DNA from: Bacteroidota bacterium
GTDB lineage: Bacteria > Bacteroidota > Bacteroidia > Bacteroidales > SKPS01
DNA: 34,453 nt
NCBI GenBank assembly: GCA_022709695.1
Contig: JAKLII010000016.1
Coordinates: forward strand, 1-34,453
Reading direction: 5' to 3'
Part shown: piece by piece, positions 16,656-24,093 of the stretch
How positions within the stretch are numbered: the first letter of the stretch is position 1
Layout of the letters: each line of letters begins with the position of its first letter
Position numbers and translations under genes: made by a program
Notes under the pieces: generated by a model
The model's database searches: none
Seen by the model: the letters and a program-made list of their open reading frames with translations, nothing else
What the model was told of the DNA's origin: nothing

Positions 16656-16663
16656 TACCTTTG
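16656..16663 (+). promoter_or_regulatory. Candidate -7 element (TACCTTTG) for the four-gene plus-strand operon
   Basis: TACCTTTG matches TAnnTTTG. The first downstream start codon is the ATG at 16684, 20 bases away. The two divergent elements are separated by 26 bases, so both operons could be controlled by one bound regulator. Confidence 0.5.
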
Positions 16664-16683
16664 AAGGCCGAAATATATTTTAT

Positions 16684-16767
16684 ATGTGGGTGATTCCGAT
16701 GCTGATTTCTATTATGTTACAGGATGGAAACCATCATTCGGAAGGGACCATCGAAACCATTGCATAG
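16684..16767 (+). CDS. Possible 27-residue leader ORF
   Basis: This frame opens with the first ATG after the candidate promoter and reads MWVIPMLISIMLQDGNHHSE, then GTIETIA, then TAG. Its stop overlaps a GTG at 16767 (TAGTG) that would start the nucleotidyltransferase domain, the same one-base overlap seen at the PqqD/ABC junction. It could be a translated leader, a small peptide substrate, or chance. The competing reading is that the large gene starts at GTG 16686 in another frame and this ORF is not used. No homologue is known to me. Confidence 0.3.
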   Translation: MWVIPMLISIMLQDGNHHSEGTIETIA

Positions 16768-18953
16768 TGCCATATCCATCAGAAAAACAGTTGGTGTTGC
16801 TGAAGTCAGCCCTGCTCACGGGGAGTGAAGCTTTGAAGGCCTGGGAAACCTGGAGCAGCTCATGGGACATGGAGGAGACCCTGGATCATGGTTCTTTCAG
16901 GCTCCTTCCGCTTTTGTACCGGAATCTGTCATCCCTCATGGTGAAACATCCCGGGATGACGGTGCTGAAAGGGATCTACAAGCAAGCCTGGTACCGGAAC
17001 CAAAAGCTGTTCAGTGATGCTGCAGAGGTGATACGCAGGATTCAGGATGCTGGTGTGGAGGTAATGCTGCTCAAGGGCACAGCACTTTTACTGGAATATT
17101 ACCGTGATATGGGGGTAAGGCCTATGGCGGATCTTGATATCATGATTCCGCGTCCACAGGCAGAGATGACCATTGCTGTGTTGCAGAGCCATGGCTGGGA
17201 GGCCGAATTCCCCCATTATCTTGCCTATAATATGAGGTATGGGCGAAGCATGATGTTCCGCAATGCGGAGGGGTTTGAATGCGACGTGCACTGGAGTCCC
17301 CTGTTCGAATCGGTAAGTGATACAGATGCGGATGATTTCTGGCGTGAAGCCGCAGATCTGAAATTCAAGGGCATGGACGTGAAAGCGCTTTGCTCCGCCG
17401 ATGCTTTGCTTCATACCCTCGTGCATGGGCTGAAGTGGAATCCGGAGCCTCCGATCCGCTGGGTGGCTGATGCGGTAACCATACTCCGTGCAGCAGACCG
17501 GCCCATCGACTGGCAGCGCTTTGTGGCAAAAGTCCGGCAATACAAGGTGCTGATCCAGGTACGTAAGGCGCTTGTTTTTCTGCAGCAGGAATTTGCGGTT
17601 GCCATCCCCGACGCTGTGTTGCAGGAATTGGCAGCATCGCGCACCACCCTCGCTGAGCGGATGATTTACCGGTATGACTTTAAAAATCCCCGCCTTGAAG
17701 CCAATACCTTCCGCGAAAGAATGCAGCTGCTATGGATTATTTACCTCAGGCAGGCAGGCCGTATGAATATTGTAGCCCACGGATTCGGGTTTCTGGAGTT
17801 TTTGTTGTTCCGTACCCGTGGCAAGCGTCTGCTGGTTTTCTGGTATTATCTGGTGAGAAAGATCAGGTCTTTGGGGGGAAAGGGGAAAAGCGGCAGCCGG
17901 GTACGGCTCGTTGCCATTAACCTCTTGGTGCTGTTCGGTTTGATGTTGCTGACCGAGTTGGTTTTCCGGATCCGTGAACAGAGGGATGAACGCCGAAAGC
18001 CGGATATCAGTCTTGAACATGTGTACGAATCGGCTGGTCACCCCCTGCTGGGCTGGGTTCCGGTAGCAAACACAAGTCATGTGTGGTGCAAACAGGTGAA
18101 CGGGGAGCTGCTGTATGCTGCCCGGGTTACCATCAACACCCGGGCCATGCGGATTTCCCCCCTGAGTACGGCCCCCGCCCCGCATGCGGTGCTCTTTTTT
18201 GGCAACTCATGCACCTTCGGCGAAGGAGTTGGCGACAGCCTGACCCTTCCCTTTCAGTTTGGTATGCGTTCATTGGCTGAATACCAGGTGTACAACTTCG
18301 GTGTTTCGGGTTATGGCCCGCACCACATGCTGGCTCAGCTGGAGTCGGGTATGGTGGACTCAGTGGTGGAGCAACCCGTTGATCACATCGTGCTTCAGAT
18401 CCTGTACCCCGACCATGCATACAGGGTAGCTGGGTATTACGACTGGAATATTCACAGCCCAAGGTTTGAGATTGGCAAAGAGGGATATCCTGAACTGAAA
18501 GGCAGCTATGCCGACAGACTTAAAACCCCGGCAAACCAGGGCTGGTTCAGGAAGCGTACAGCGGTCGGACGGTATCTGGGCAGTTTTAACCCCCGCCTGA
18601 GCAACACCGAAAAAGACCTGTTTGCATCAGTGATTCTCAGGGCCAAACAGCTTGCTGACCAAAAATTCGGCAATCCCGGATTTCATGTGATTGTCTGGAA
18701 CTGGGCAGCAGGCAGCAGCGACCGGGTTTTTGAAAAGATGCAGCAGCAGGGGATTCAACTGTATGACGCAAGGGACATATTTCCGGAGGATCCTGCCAGC
18801 CTGCAATACCGGCTGAGCCCTTACGACACCCATCCCAATGCCTCTGCCTATGGCATCATGGCCGTGTACCTTCAGAAAAAACTGCAGGATTATGTTCCTG
18901 AGGCTGTTTTGAAGAATCAACCATCTGAAAAACAACATGGTAATGGAAGGTAA
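16767..18953 (+). CDS. NTP_transf_5-like nucleotidyltransferase fused to a TM segment and SGNH hydrolase
   Basis: The 728-residue protein starts with a nucleotidyltransferase domain: QLVLLKSALL, GSFRLLPLLYRNL, then LLKGTALLLEYYRDMGVRPM with ADLDIMIP carrying the two metal-binding Asp (about 122 and 124). A membrane segment lies at ~381-400 (LVAINLLVLFGLMLLTELVF). The C-terminal half is an SGNH/GDSL-type hydrolase with FFGNSCTFGEGV (nucleophile Ser about 481) and the Asp/His pair in YDTHPNASAYG (about 687 and 689). NTP_transf_5 proteins occur in lasso-peptide and glycan clusters. SGNH proteins beside SxtJ genes are probably acyl-ester enzymes. The start could instead be GTG 16686, adding 27 residues. 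It overlaps the next gene by 17 bases. Confidence 0.85.
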   Translation: MPYPSEKQLVLLKSALLTGSEALKAWETWSSSWDMEETLDHGSFRLLPLLYRNLSSLMVKHPGMTVLKGIYKQAWYRNQKLFSDAAEVIRRIQDAGVEVMLLKGTALLLEYYRDMGVRPMADLDIMIPRPQAEMTIAVLQSHGWEAEFPHYLAYNMRYGRSMMFRNAEGFECDVHWSPLFESVSDTDADDFWREAADLKFKGMDVKALCSADALLHTLVHGLKWNPEPPIRWVADAVTILRAADRPIDWQRFVAKVRQYKVLIQVRKALVFLQQEFAVAIPDAVLQELAASRTTLAERMIYRYDFKNPRLEANTFRERMQLLWIIYLRQAGRMNIVAHGFGFLEFLLFRTRGKRLLVFWYYLVRKIRSLGGKGKSGSRVRLVAINLLVLFGLMLLTELVFRIREQRDERRKPDISLEHVYESAGHPLLGWVPVANTSHVWCKQVNGELLYAARVTINTRAMRISPLSTAPAPHAVLFFGNSCTFGEGVGDSLTLPFQFGMRSLAEYQVYNFGVSGYGPHHMLAQLESGMVDSVVEQPVDHIVLQILYPDHAYRVAGYYDWNIHSPRFEIGKEGYPELKGSYADRLKTPANQGWFRKRTAVGRYLGSFNPRLSNTEKDLFASVILRAKQLADQKFGNPGFHVIVWNWAAGSSDRVFEKMQQQGIQLYDARDIFPEDPASLQYRLSPYDTHPNASAYGIMAVYLQKKLQDYVPEAVLKNQPSEKQHGNGR

Positions 18954-19341
18954 GAGGCTTTTCCGTACCCGTTTTGACAAAACGCAGCACCGCGATGCAG
19001 GGCTGGCGCTGGTGTTGGTCTTACTGCTGGTTGGTATTTTTTCAGGCCATCCCCAATGGTATCTGCCATCTTTCATCCTTCTCGTTCTTGCCATGACCAT
19101 TCCAATGGTCTTTTACCCTTTCTCGGTGTTTTGGTATGCCTTCTCCGATGTGATGGGGCATGTGATGTCTGCGGTAATCCTCACCCTTTTGTTCAGCCTG
19201 CTGATCGTTCCAACTGCCCTGTTGCGGAGGATGGCGGGGAAGGATGCGCTGCGCCTGAAGCTTTTCGGAAAACAGGCAGATACTGCATTTATCCACCGGG
19301 ATATTACTTTTGCTAAATCGGATATTGAACATCCCTATTAA
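18937..19341 (+). CDS. SxtJ-like small membrane protein
   Basis: The 134-residue protein has hydrophobic segments at about residues 25-38, 45-70 and 78-95 (AGLALVLVLLLVGIF; SFILLVLAMTIPMVFYPFSV; VMSAVILTLLFSLLIVPTAL), followed by a basic tail with RMAGKDALRLKLF. Size, TM arrangement and position immediately before a DUF5989-like gene and a carbamoyltransferase match the SxtJ family. That family is named after a gene in saxitoxin clusters but is widespread in glycan loci. Its function is unknown. ATG 18937 overlaps the previous gene by 17 bases; ATG 18943 is an alternative. Confidence 0.8.
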   Translation: MVMEGKRLFRTRFDKTQHRDAGLALVLVLLLVGIFSGHPQWYLPSFILLVLAMTIPMVFYPFSVFWYAFSDVMGHVMSAVILTLLFSLLIVPTALLRRMAGKDALRLKLFGKQADTAFIHRDITFAKSDIEHPY

Positions 19342-19348
19342 AAACGAG

Positions 19349-19498
19349 ATGGAATTTCTAAAGGATCTGTGGGGTTTTTTCAGGAAGTACCGGAAATACT
19401 GGCTGGTTCCCCTGATCATCATGCTATTGCTGTTGGGTCTTATCATTATCCTTGCCGGTGGATCGGCAGTGGCACCCTTTATCTACACCCTTTTCTGA
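19349..19498 (+). CDS. DUF5989-like 49-residue membrane protein
   Basis: The protein reads MEFLKDLWGFFRKYRKYWLV followed by PLIIMLLLLGLIIILAGG and SAVAPFIYTLF: an amphipathic basic N terminus and one membrane segment. This is the complete pattern of DUF5989 proteins, which typically sit between SxtJ-like and carbamoyltransferase genes. It starts seven bases after the SxtJ-like stop, and its TGA overlaps the carbamoyltransferase ATG (ATGA), so all three are probably translated together. A partner role at the membrane is likely but unproven. Confidence 0.85.
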   Translation: MEFLKDLWGFFRKYRKYWLVPLIIMLLLLGLIIILAGGSAVAPFIYTLF

Positions 19499-21372
19499 TG
19501 ACAGCTGCAGGCAACCCCAAAGCAATACTTGGCATTTCGGCCTTTTACCACGACAGCGCAGCGGCGTTGCTGGTGGATGGGGCCCTGGTGGCTGCCGCGC
19601 AGGAGGAGCGTTTTACCCGCAAAAAGTTCGACGCCTCTTTTCCGCGAAATGCGGTGAATTATGTGCTGCAGGAGGGTGGATTGACCTTGAAAGAGATCGA
19701 TGCGGTGGTGTTTTATGAGAAACCGCTGCTGAAATTTGACCGGCTTCTGGAGACTTTTCATGCCTTCGCACCCAGGGGATGGCAGTTTTTTGTGAAGGCT
19801 ATGCCGGTGTGGATCAGGGAGAAGCTGTTTATGAAGCGGATGCTCCGAAAGGAACTCCGGCATATTGGCAAGGATGTGCCACCCTTGCTGTTTCCTGAGC
19901 ACCACCACTCTCATGCAGCCAGTGCATTTTTCCCTTCCCCCTTCCGGAAGGCAGCCATCCTCACCATTGACGGAGTAGGGGAGTGGGCAACGACCACCAT
20001 TGGCATTGGAGACGGTAACCATATCACCCTGCTGAAGGAGCTGCGCTACCCCCATTCGGTGGGATTGCTCTATTCAGCATTTACCTGGTATCTGGGTTTC
20101 AGGGTGAACAGTGGCGAATACAAGCTGATGGGGCTTGCGCCCTACGGAGATCCTGAGGCCCGGGAGACCCTACGGTTTGCGGAACTGATTCGCACGAAAC
20201 TCGTTGATATCAAAGGGGATGGCTCACTCTTCCTGAATATGGATTACTTCGCTTACGCCACACGGCTGCTGATGGTGTATCCGCGCAAATGGGAGGCCTT
20301 GTTCGGCATCCCGCCCAGGAAGCCGGAGTCGGAGATCAGCCAGGCACACATGAATCTGGCCCTTGCCATCCAGATGGTGACGGAGGAGATCATCCTGAAA
20401 CTTGCTGCCACAGCCAGAGTGATCACCGGTTGCGAAAATCTGGTGATGGCGGGTGGGGTGGCGCTTAACAGCGTGGCCAACGGGAAACTTTTGCAGTCGG
20501 GATTGTTTGATGATATCTGGATCCAGCCCGCTGCCGGTGATGCAGGCGGTGCCCTGGGTGCAGCTTACGTAGGATGGCACACCTGGCTGGGTGAGGAGAG
20601 GGCCAGCATCCCAAAGCCTGATGCCATGCAGGGTGCTTTTCTGGGACCAGCGTTTGACGACCGGGAGATCCTGAAGCTGGCCCGACGCTACGGAGCTCCA
20701 TGCCGGCAATTTGCCGACTTCGCGGAGCTGGCTGAAGCCTCTGCAGCAGCCATCGCCGATAGCAAAGTGTTAGGCTGGTTCCAGGGCAGGATGGAATACG
20801 GGCCACGGGCGCTGGGTAACCGGAGCATCCTCGCCGACCCCCGAAACCCTGAGATGCAGAAGACCCTGAACCTCAAAATCAAGTACCGCGAAGGGTTCAG
20901 GCCTTTTGCGCCATCCGTGGCCGAAGAGGAGGTCTCATCCTTTTTTTGCATGGATCACCCTTCACCCTATATGCTGCATGTGGTGCCGGTATCGGATCAC
21001 CTCCTGACAAAAGCAGAGGAACACGATGCACCGGCCGAAATCCTGCATAGGCTTTACAGGCTCCGGTCGGAACTGCCGGCTGTAACCCATGTCGACTATT
21101 CGGCCCGGATTCAGACGGTAAGCCGGGATACCAATGAACGGTTCTGGGAGCTCATCATGGCGTTTAAAAAATGCTCCGGATACAGTGTGGTGATAAACAC
21201 CAGCTTCAATGTAAGGGGCGAACCTATCGTCTGCACCCCCGAAGATGCTTTTCGCTGCTTCCTCCGGACTGAAATGGATGTGCTGGTGATGGGGAATGTT
21301 TGGTTCGATAAAACCGATATGGCTGATTTGATGGCAAGACTCCCCGATACAGGATCCTTTGGAACAGACTAA
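19498..21372 (+). CDS. Carbamoyltransferase (NodU/CmcH family)
   Basis: The 624-residue enzyme has the two expected parts. The N-terminal Kae1-like domain has ILGISAFYHDSAAALLVDG, AAQEERFTRKKFDASFP, the metal-binding PEHHHSHAASAFF (His 135-139) and ENLVMAGGVALNSVANG. The C-terminal carbamoyl-AMP-forming domain has GPRALGNRSILADPRNPEMQ in halves at ~435-454, then REGFRPFAPSV and INTSFNVRGEPIVCTPEDA. Such enzymes transfer a carbamoyl group from carbamoyl phosphate, via carbamoyl-AMP, to a hydroxyl, often on a sugar. ATG 19498 is used because it gives the family N terminus and overlaps the previous stop. Last gene of the plus-strand operon. Confidence 0.96.
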   Translation: MTAAGNPKAILGISAFYHDSAAALLVDGALVAAAQEERFTRKKFDASFPRNAVNYVLQEGGLTLKEIDAVVFYEKPLLKFDRLLETFHAFAPRGWQFFVKAMPVWIREKLFMKRMLRKELRHIGKDVPPLLFPEHHHSHAASAFFPSPFRKAAILTIDGVGEWATTTIGIGDGNHITLLKELRYPHSVGLLYSAFTWYLGFRVNSGEYKLMGLAPYGDPEARETLRFAELIRTKLVDIKGDGSLFLNMDYFAYATRLLMVYPRKWEALFGIPPRKPESEISQAHMNLALAIQMVTEEIILKLAATARVITGCENLVMAGGVALNSVANGKLLQSGLFDDIWIQPAAGDAGGALGAAYVGWHTWLGEERASIPKPDAMQGAFLGPAFDDREILKLARRYGAPCRQFADFAELAEASAAAIADSKVLGWFQGRMEYGPRALGNRSILADPRNPEMQKTLNLKIKYREGFRPFAPSVAEEEVSSFFCMDHPSPYMLHVVPVSDHLLTKAEEHDAPAEILHRLYRLRSELPAVTHVDYSARIQTVSRDTNERFWELIMAFKKCSGYSVVINTSFNVRGEPIVCTPEDAFRCFLRTEMDVLVMGNVWFDKTDMADLMARLPDTGSFGTD

Positions 21373-21428
21373 TCCTGATTAAGGCACCTAAACGACTAAA
21401 CGACTTAACCTCCTCAACCTCTGCTTTT

Positions 21429-21468
21429 TTTCACGCAAAGTTCGCGGAGGAGCAAAGGCCGCAAAGTT
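21429..21468 (+). repeat. 40-bp direct repeat, copy 1
   Basis: An exact 40-bp sequence beginning TTTCACGCAAAG and ending GCCGCAAAGTT is repeated at 22502-22541. The pair brackets the RAYT locus. Both copies lie next to low-complexity runs of CTAAACGAC and CTCCTCAAC type. Apart from this repeat, the 21373-21619 gap shows no gene. Confidence 0.9.
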
Positions 21469-21619
21469 TCGTTGTTGTTTCTGCACTTCTGATCACTTCC
21501 GAAACCCAGCTCCAGGCATCAAACACCTGAGAGATACAGCTTGCATTCCACACAACATCCAATGCGCCCGTTTCTGATTCAGCAAATCATGATTCATTTC
21601 CTCGCAATCTGAGCAATTT

Positions 21620-22261
21620 CAAACCTTATTTCCCTATAACCTTAGTAGCCAGGGTGGTCCGTTTGATTATTAAGCCTTATTACCTTATTTTTCATGGTAT
21701 ATCTCCTTTTTTCTCGTTTGAAGCAACTATACGCAAAAAAGAGATGAAAGCTGAATACAACAATCTATATGTTCATTATGTGCTGACCGTGAAGGAGAGA
21801 GAGCCTTTGATCGATGCAATGCACCGAAAGAGAATCGAGAAATACATTACAGGAATAATTCGAAGATATAAGTGCAGATTGTATAGCATCTATGCCAATC
21901 CCGAACATATACATATTCTTGTTTCAAAAAGTCCGGAGATTTCTGATAATGAACTCATCTCAAGGGTAGCTAGTTCTACCGAAGAGTTCATCAACAGGGA
22001 GAAGTTGTTAAAAAGACCATTCAAATGGCAGGAAACATTTTCGGCTTTTTCTGTTTCAAAGCGTGATGTTAACAGGGTGTGTCAATATATCCAGAATCAA
22101 CCCGTTCACCATAAGTTAAATAGCTATGCAAGTGAAAGGATTAGATTTGAGGAGTTTTATCAAAAAACGATCGCTCCAATGCTTGAAAAATAAGGTAATA
22201 AGGTTTGTTGTTGCGCGACTCCTCCTCTTGCTACTAAGGTTAAGTGTTTTATAAGGTTTTG
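21620..22261 (+). mobile_element. RAYT (REP-associated IS200-like) element with complementary ends
   Basis: The left end (21620-21693) and right end (22185-22261) are imperfect reverse complements. They share CAAACCTTAT, TAACCTTAGTAGC and CCTTATTACCTTATTTTTC, and enclose one transposase gene. Three short palindrome-forming blocks at each end are the kind of REP sequence such transposases recognise. The ends match the deleted copy at 4350-4582. There is no clear target-site duplication, as expected for this family. Confidence 0.8.
21744..22193 (+). CDS. REP-associated tyrosine transposase (Y1_Tnp/IS200-like)
   Basis: The 149-residue protein has the features of a Y1-transposase: an N-terminal YNNLYVHYVLTVKEREPLID, the HUH metal site in ANPEHIHILVSK, and a C-terminal helix VCQYIQNQPVHHK whose Tyr is the likely nucleophile. 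These single-strand DNA enzymes cut and move or multiply REP palindromes. The ATG at 21744 gives the family N terminus; an in-frame GTG at 21654 lies inside the element's left end and is unlikely. The gene appears intact, with no frameshift. Confidence 0.9.
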   Translation: MKAEYNNLYVHYVLTVKEREPLIDAMHRKRIEKYITGIIRRYKCRLYSIYANPEHIHILVSKSPEISDNELISRVASSTEEFINREKLLKRPFKWQETFSAFSVSKRDVNRVCQYIQNQPVHHKLNSYASERIRFEEFYQKTIAPMLEK

Positions 22262-22340
22262 AATAACAGAGACATATTGGGAATGGCAGTATTAAATACC
22301 ATTGTACCGGGGGTAATGCAGGAAGATCTGAGAAAAGCCT

Positions 22341-22446
22341 GTTGTCTCTATAAGGGAAGCTTTCCCTGTCCTTTTGTCGTATGTGGTACGCAATCATATA
22401 GATGACCAAACCCAGACCTGACCACCAATTACGAGGATGCCTGTTA
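22341..22446 (-). pseudogene. Decayed copy of the 43-residue membrane protein gene
   Basis: On the minus strand this matches the 4847-4978 gene from about residue 11 to the end. TGILVIGG is followed by an insertion of about five bases that shifts the frame, then GLGLVIYMIAYHIRQKDRES and FPYRDN. The original stop is lost and the N terminus is absent. The noncoding bases between it and the RAYT right end (22262-22340) also resemble 4783-4846. It is therefore part of a duplicated block and not an independent gene. Confidence 0.75.
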
Positions 22447-22501
22447 TTAAAAGTTCTTGGGATACATCAACCTCCTTAGCATCCTCAACTTCCTAAACTT
22501 C

Positions 22502-22541
22502 TTTCACGCAAAGTTCGCGGAGGAGCAAAGGCCGCAAAGTT
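22502..22541 (+). repeat. 40-bp direct repeat, copy 2
   Basis: Exact copy of 21429-21468. The following stretch to 22643 is low-complexity (runs such as AACCTCCTAAACATCCTAAA). No gene is seen in 22447-22643. Confidence 0.9.
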
Positions 22542-22643
22542 CTATTGTGATCTCTTTTTACATTGGCTGCATGATAAACCTAATCAAACAGCTAAACGAC
22601 TAAACAAATAAACAACTTAACCTCCTAAACATCCTAAACCTCC

Positions 22644-23969
22644 TCAACTTTCCTCAACAAACCGGATCCCGAAGGTCTTCAGCTCCTCGAGGATGGGGTT
22701 GTACAGCTCGGGAATTACAGGGGTGTGCACACCGGTGAGGTTCAGTTTTCCCGTAAGGAGCAGTTTCACGGCAATGGCCACAGGGGTCCCCACGGTGATG
22801 GACATGGCGGTTTCCTCCTGATCTTTTCCGATTATCGCCATCGACGAGGTGATTTTCTTCTCCTCACCGCCGAGTTCGTAGATGAATTCGTGCTGCATCA
22901 CAAGCATATCCTTGTCGCCGGGCTCCAGGGCCCACTTCTCTTCAAGCAGCTTCTGCAGGATCTGGGCCGGTGTGGCATTGGGCATTCCGACCTTCCGGTT
23001 TTCAAAAACACCGAGCCATGTGAGCTTCTGCATAATCTCCCCGTCAGGATCCAGATCCAGGTATTCGCACAGCTTCTGTTCCACCGGTTTTTCTGGATCG
23101 TACCGCAGGAACACGTTGATGAAATCGCGGTACGACATGTTCATGGAGTCTTCCAGGGTGTAAGTGTCGTCGGTGGCGCCGAGTTGTACAAACACATTCC
23201 ATGCTTCGCAGTATCCCGGTCGCCGCATGGTGCCCCTGAACATGGTGGGGATTCCCTGCAGGTTGTAGGTTTCGCGGTACTTCAGGCTGTCGCGGTTCGG
23301 ATAGATCTCAAATTCACCATAATCGAGTACGGTAGTATAGAGCAACCGGTCGAACAGTTTGTGGTAGGGGATGCATTTGTATTTGCCGTTTCGTATGAAC
23401 TGCGATACCCCCTGCCCGGCCAGCACCACATTGCGGGGGTTCCAGGTGAATTTGTAGTGCCACGGATTGTTGTCGTATTCCTGAGCGATCAGTCCTCCGG
23501 TATTGGACTTGAATGAGACCATCTTCCCTCCCATGGCCCTGATCCTGTCGATCACCTGCATGGCCGACATATGGTCTATGCCAGGGTCCACCCCCAGCTC
23601 GTTCAGGAAGAGCAGTCCGGCAGCGCGGATATCATCAGCCATCAGTTTCATCTCCTTCGACACATAGCTGGCGGTTACCATATTCACACGGGCTTCCAGA
23701 CAAGCTGCTGCCACCCTGGGATGGAAAGCGGCCGGCAGGAATGAAATCACTACATCGGCACCTGCTACTGTGGTTTTCAGGAGGTTGTCGTCGAAGATGT
23801 TAAATTGAAAGACCGAGGCCCGGGGATGCCCTTTCACCTTGCGCAAAGCGGTGGCGGTGTCCAGATCTCCGATGGCCAGATGCCAGTTGTGGATTTCGGA
23901 ATGGTCTAACAGATATTTGATCAGATTGGTGGAAGAAAGCCCGGCACCTAAAAGCACGATACGTTTCAT
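22644..23969 (-). CDS. Saccharopine dehydrogenase family protein (lysine catabolism)
   Basis: The 441-residue enzyme opens with a Rossmann motif, MKRIVLLGAGLSSTNLIKYL. It then shows VISFLPAAFHPRVAAACLEA, ASYVSKEMKLMADDIRAAGL, and LNELGVDPGIDHMSAMQVID. This is the saccharopine dehydrogenase fold, like the C-terminal half of plant and animal LKR/SDH. With the LKR-like gene at 24841-26145 it points to oxidation of saccharopine to glutamate and aminoadipate semialdehyde. ATG 23969 places the Rossmann motif at the N terminus; the upstream in-frame stretch to 24038 is unlikely to be translated. A lipoprotein gene separates the two halves. Confidence 0.9.
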   Translation of the reverse strand: MKRIVLLGAGLSSTNLIKYLLDHSEIHNWHLAIGDLDTATALRKVKGHPRASVFQFNIFDDNLLKTTVAGADVVISFLPAAFHPRVAAACLEARVNMVTASYVSKEMKLMADDIRAAGLLFLNELGVDPGIDHMSAMQVIDRIRAMGGKMVSFKSNTGGLIAQEYDNNPWHYKFTWNPRNVVLAGQGVSQFIRNGKYKCIPYHKLFDRLLYTTVLDYGEFEIYPNRDSLKYRETYNLQGIPTMFRGTMRRPGYCEAWNVFVQLGATDDTYTLEDSMNMSYRDFINVFLRYDPEKPVEQKLCEYLDLDPDGEIMQKLTWLGVFENRKVGMPNATPAQILQKLLEEKWALEPGDKDMLVMQHEFIYELGGEEKKITSSMAIIGKDQEETAMSITVGTPVAIAVKLLLTGKLNLTGVHTPVIPELYNPILEELKTFGIRFVEES

Positions 23970-24093
23970 AGAAAACCTTTCATTGATAAAATTACTACCT
24001 GAACTGCCCAATACGGTTAGGCGGGGCGAAATTAGCAAAGAAAACCCAAAGGGTTTCCCTAGAATACAGGAATTCTTTCAACCAAATGCCTGT

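Noticed and set aside
19369..19497. N-terminal extension of the carbamoyltransferase
   Set aside because: The upstream in-frame stretch overlaps the DUF5989-like gene in another frame and does not look like protein; the family N terminus begins at 19498.
9077..21372. A standard lasso-peptide cluster
   Set aside because: No asparagine-synthetase-like cyclase, transglutaminase-like protease or clear precursor peptide gene is present, so the name is not justified.
22116..22409. 97-residue open frame on the minus strand
   Set aside because: It is the decayed membrane gene running on through the transposon end after losing its stop, and not a real gene.
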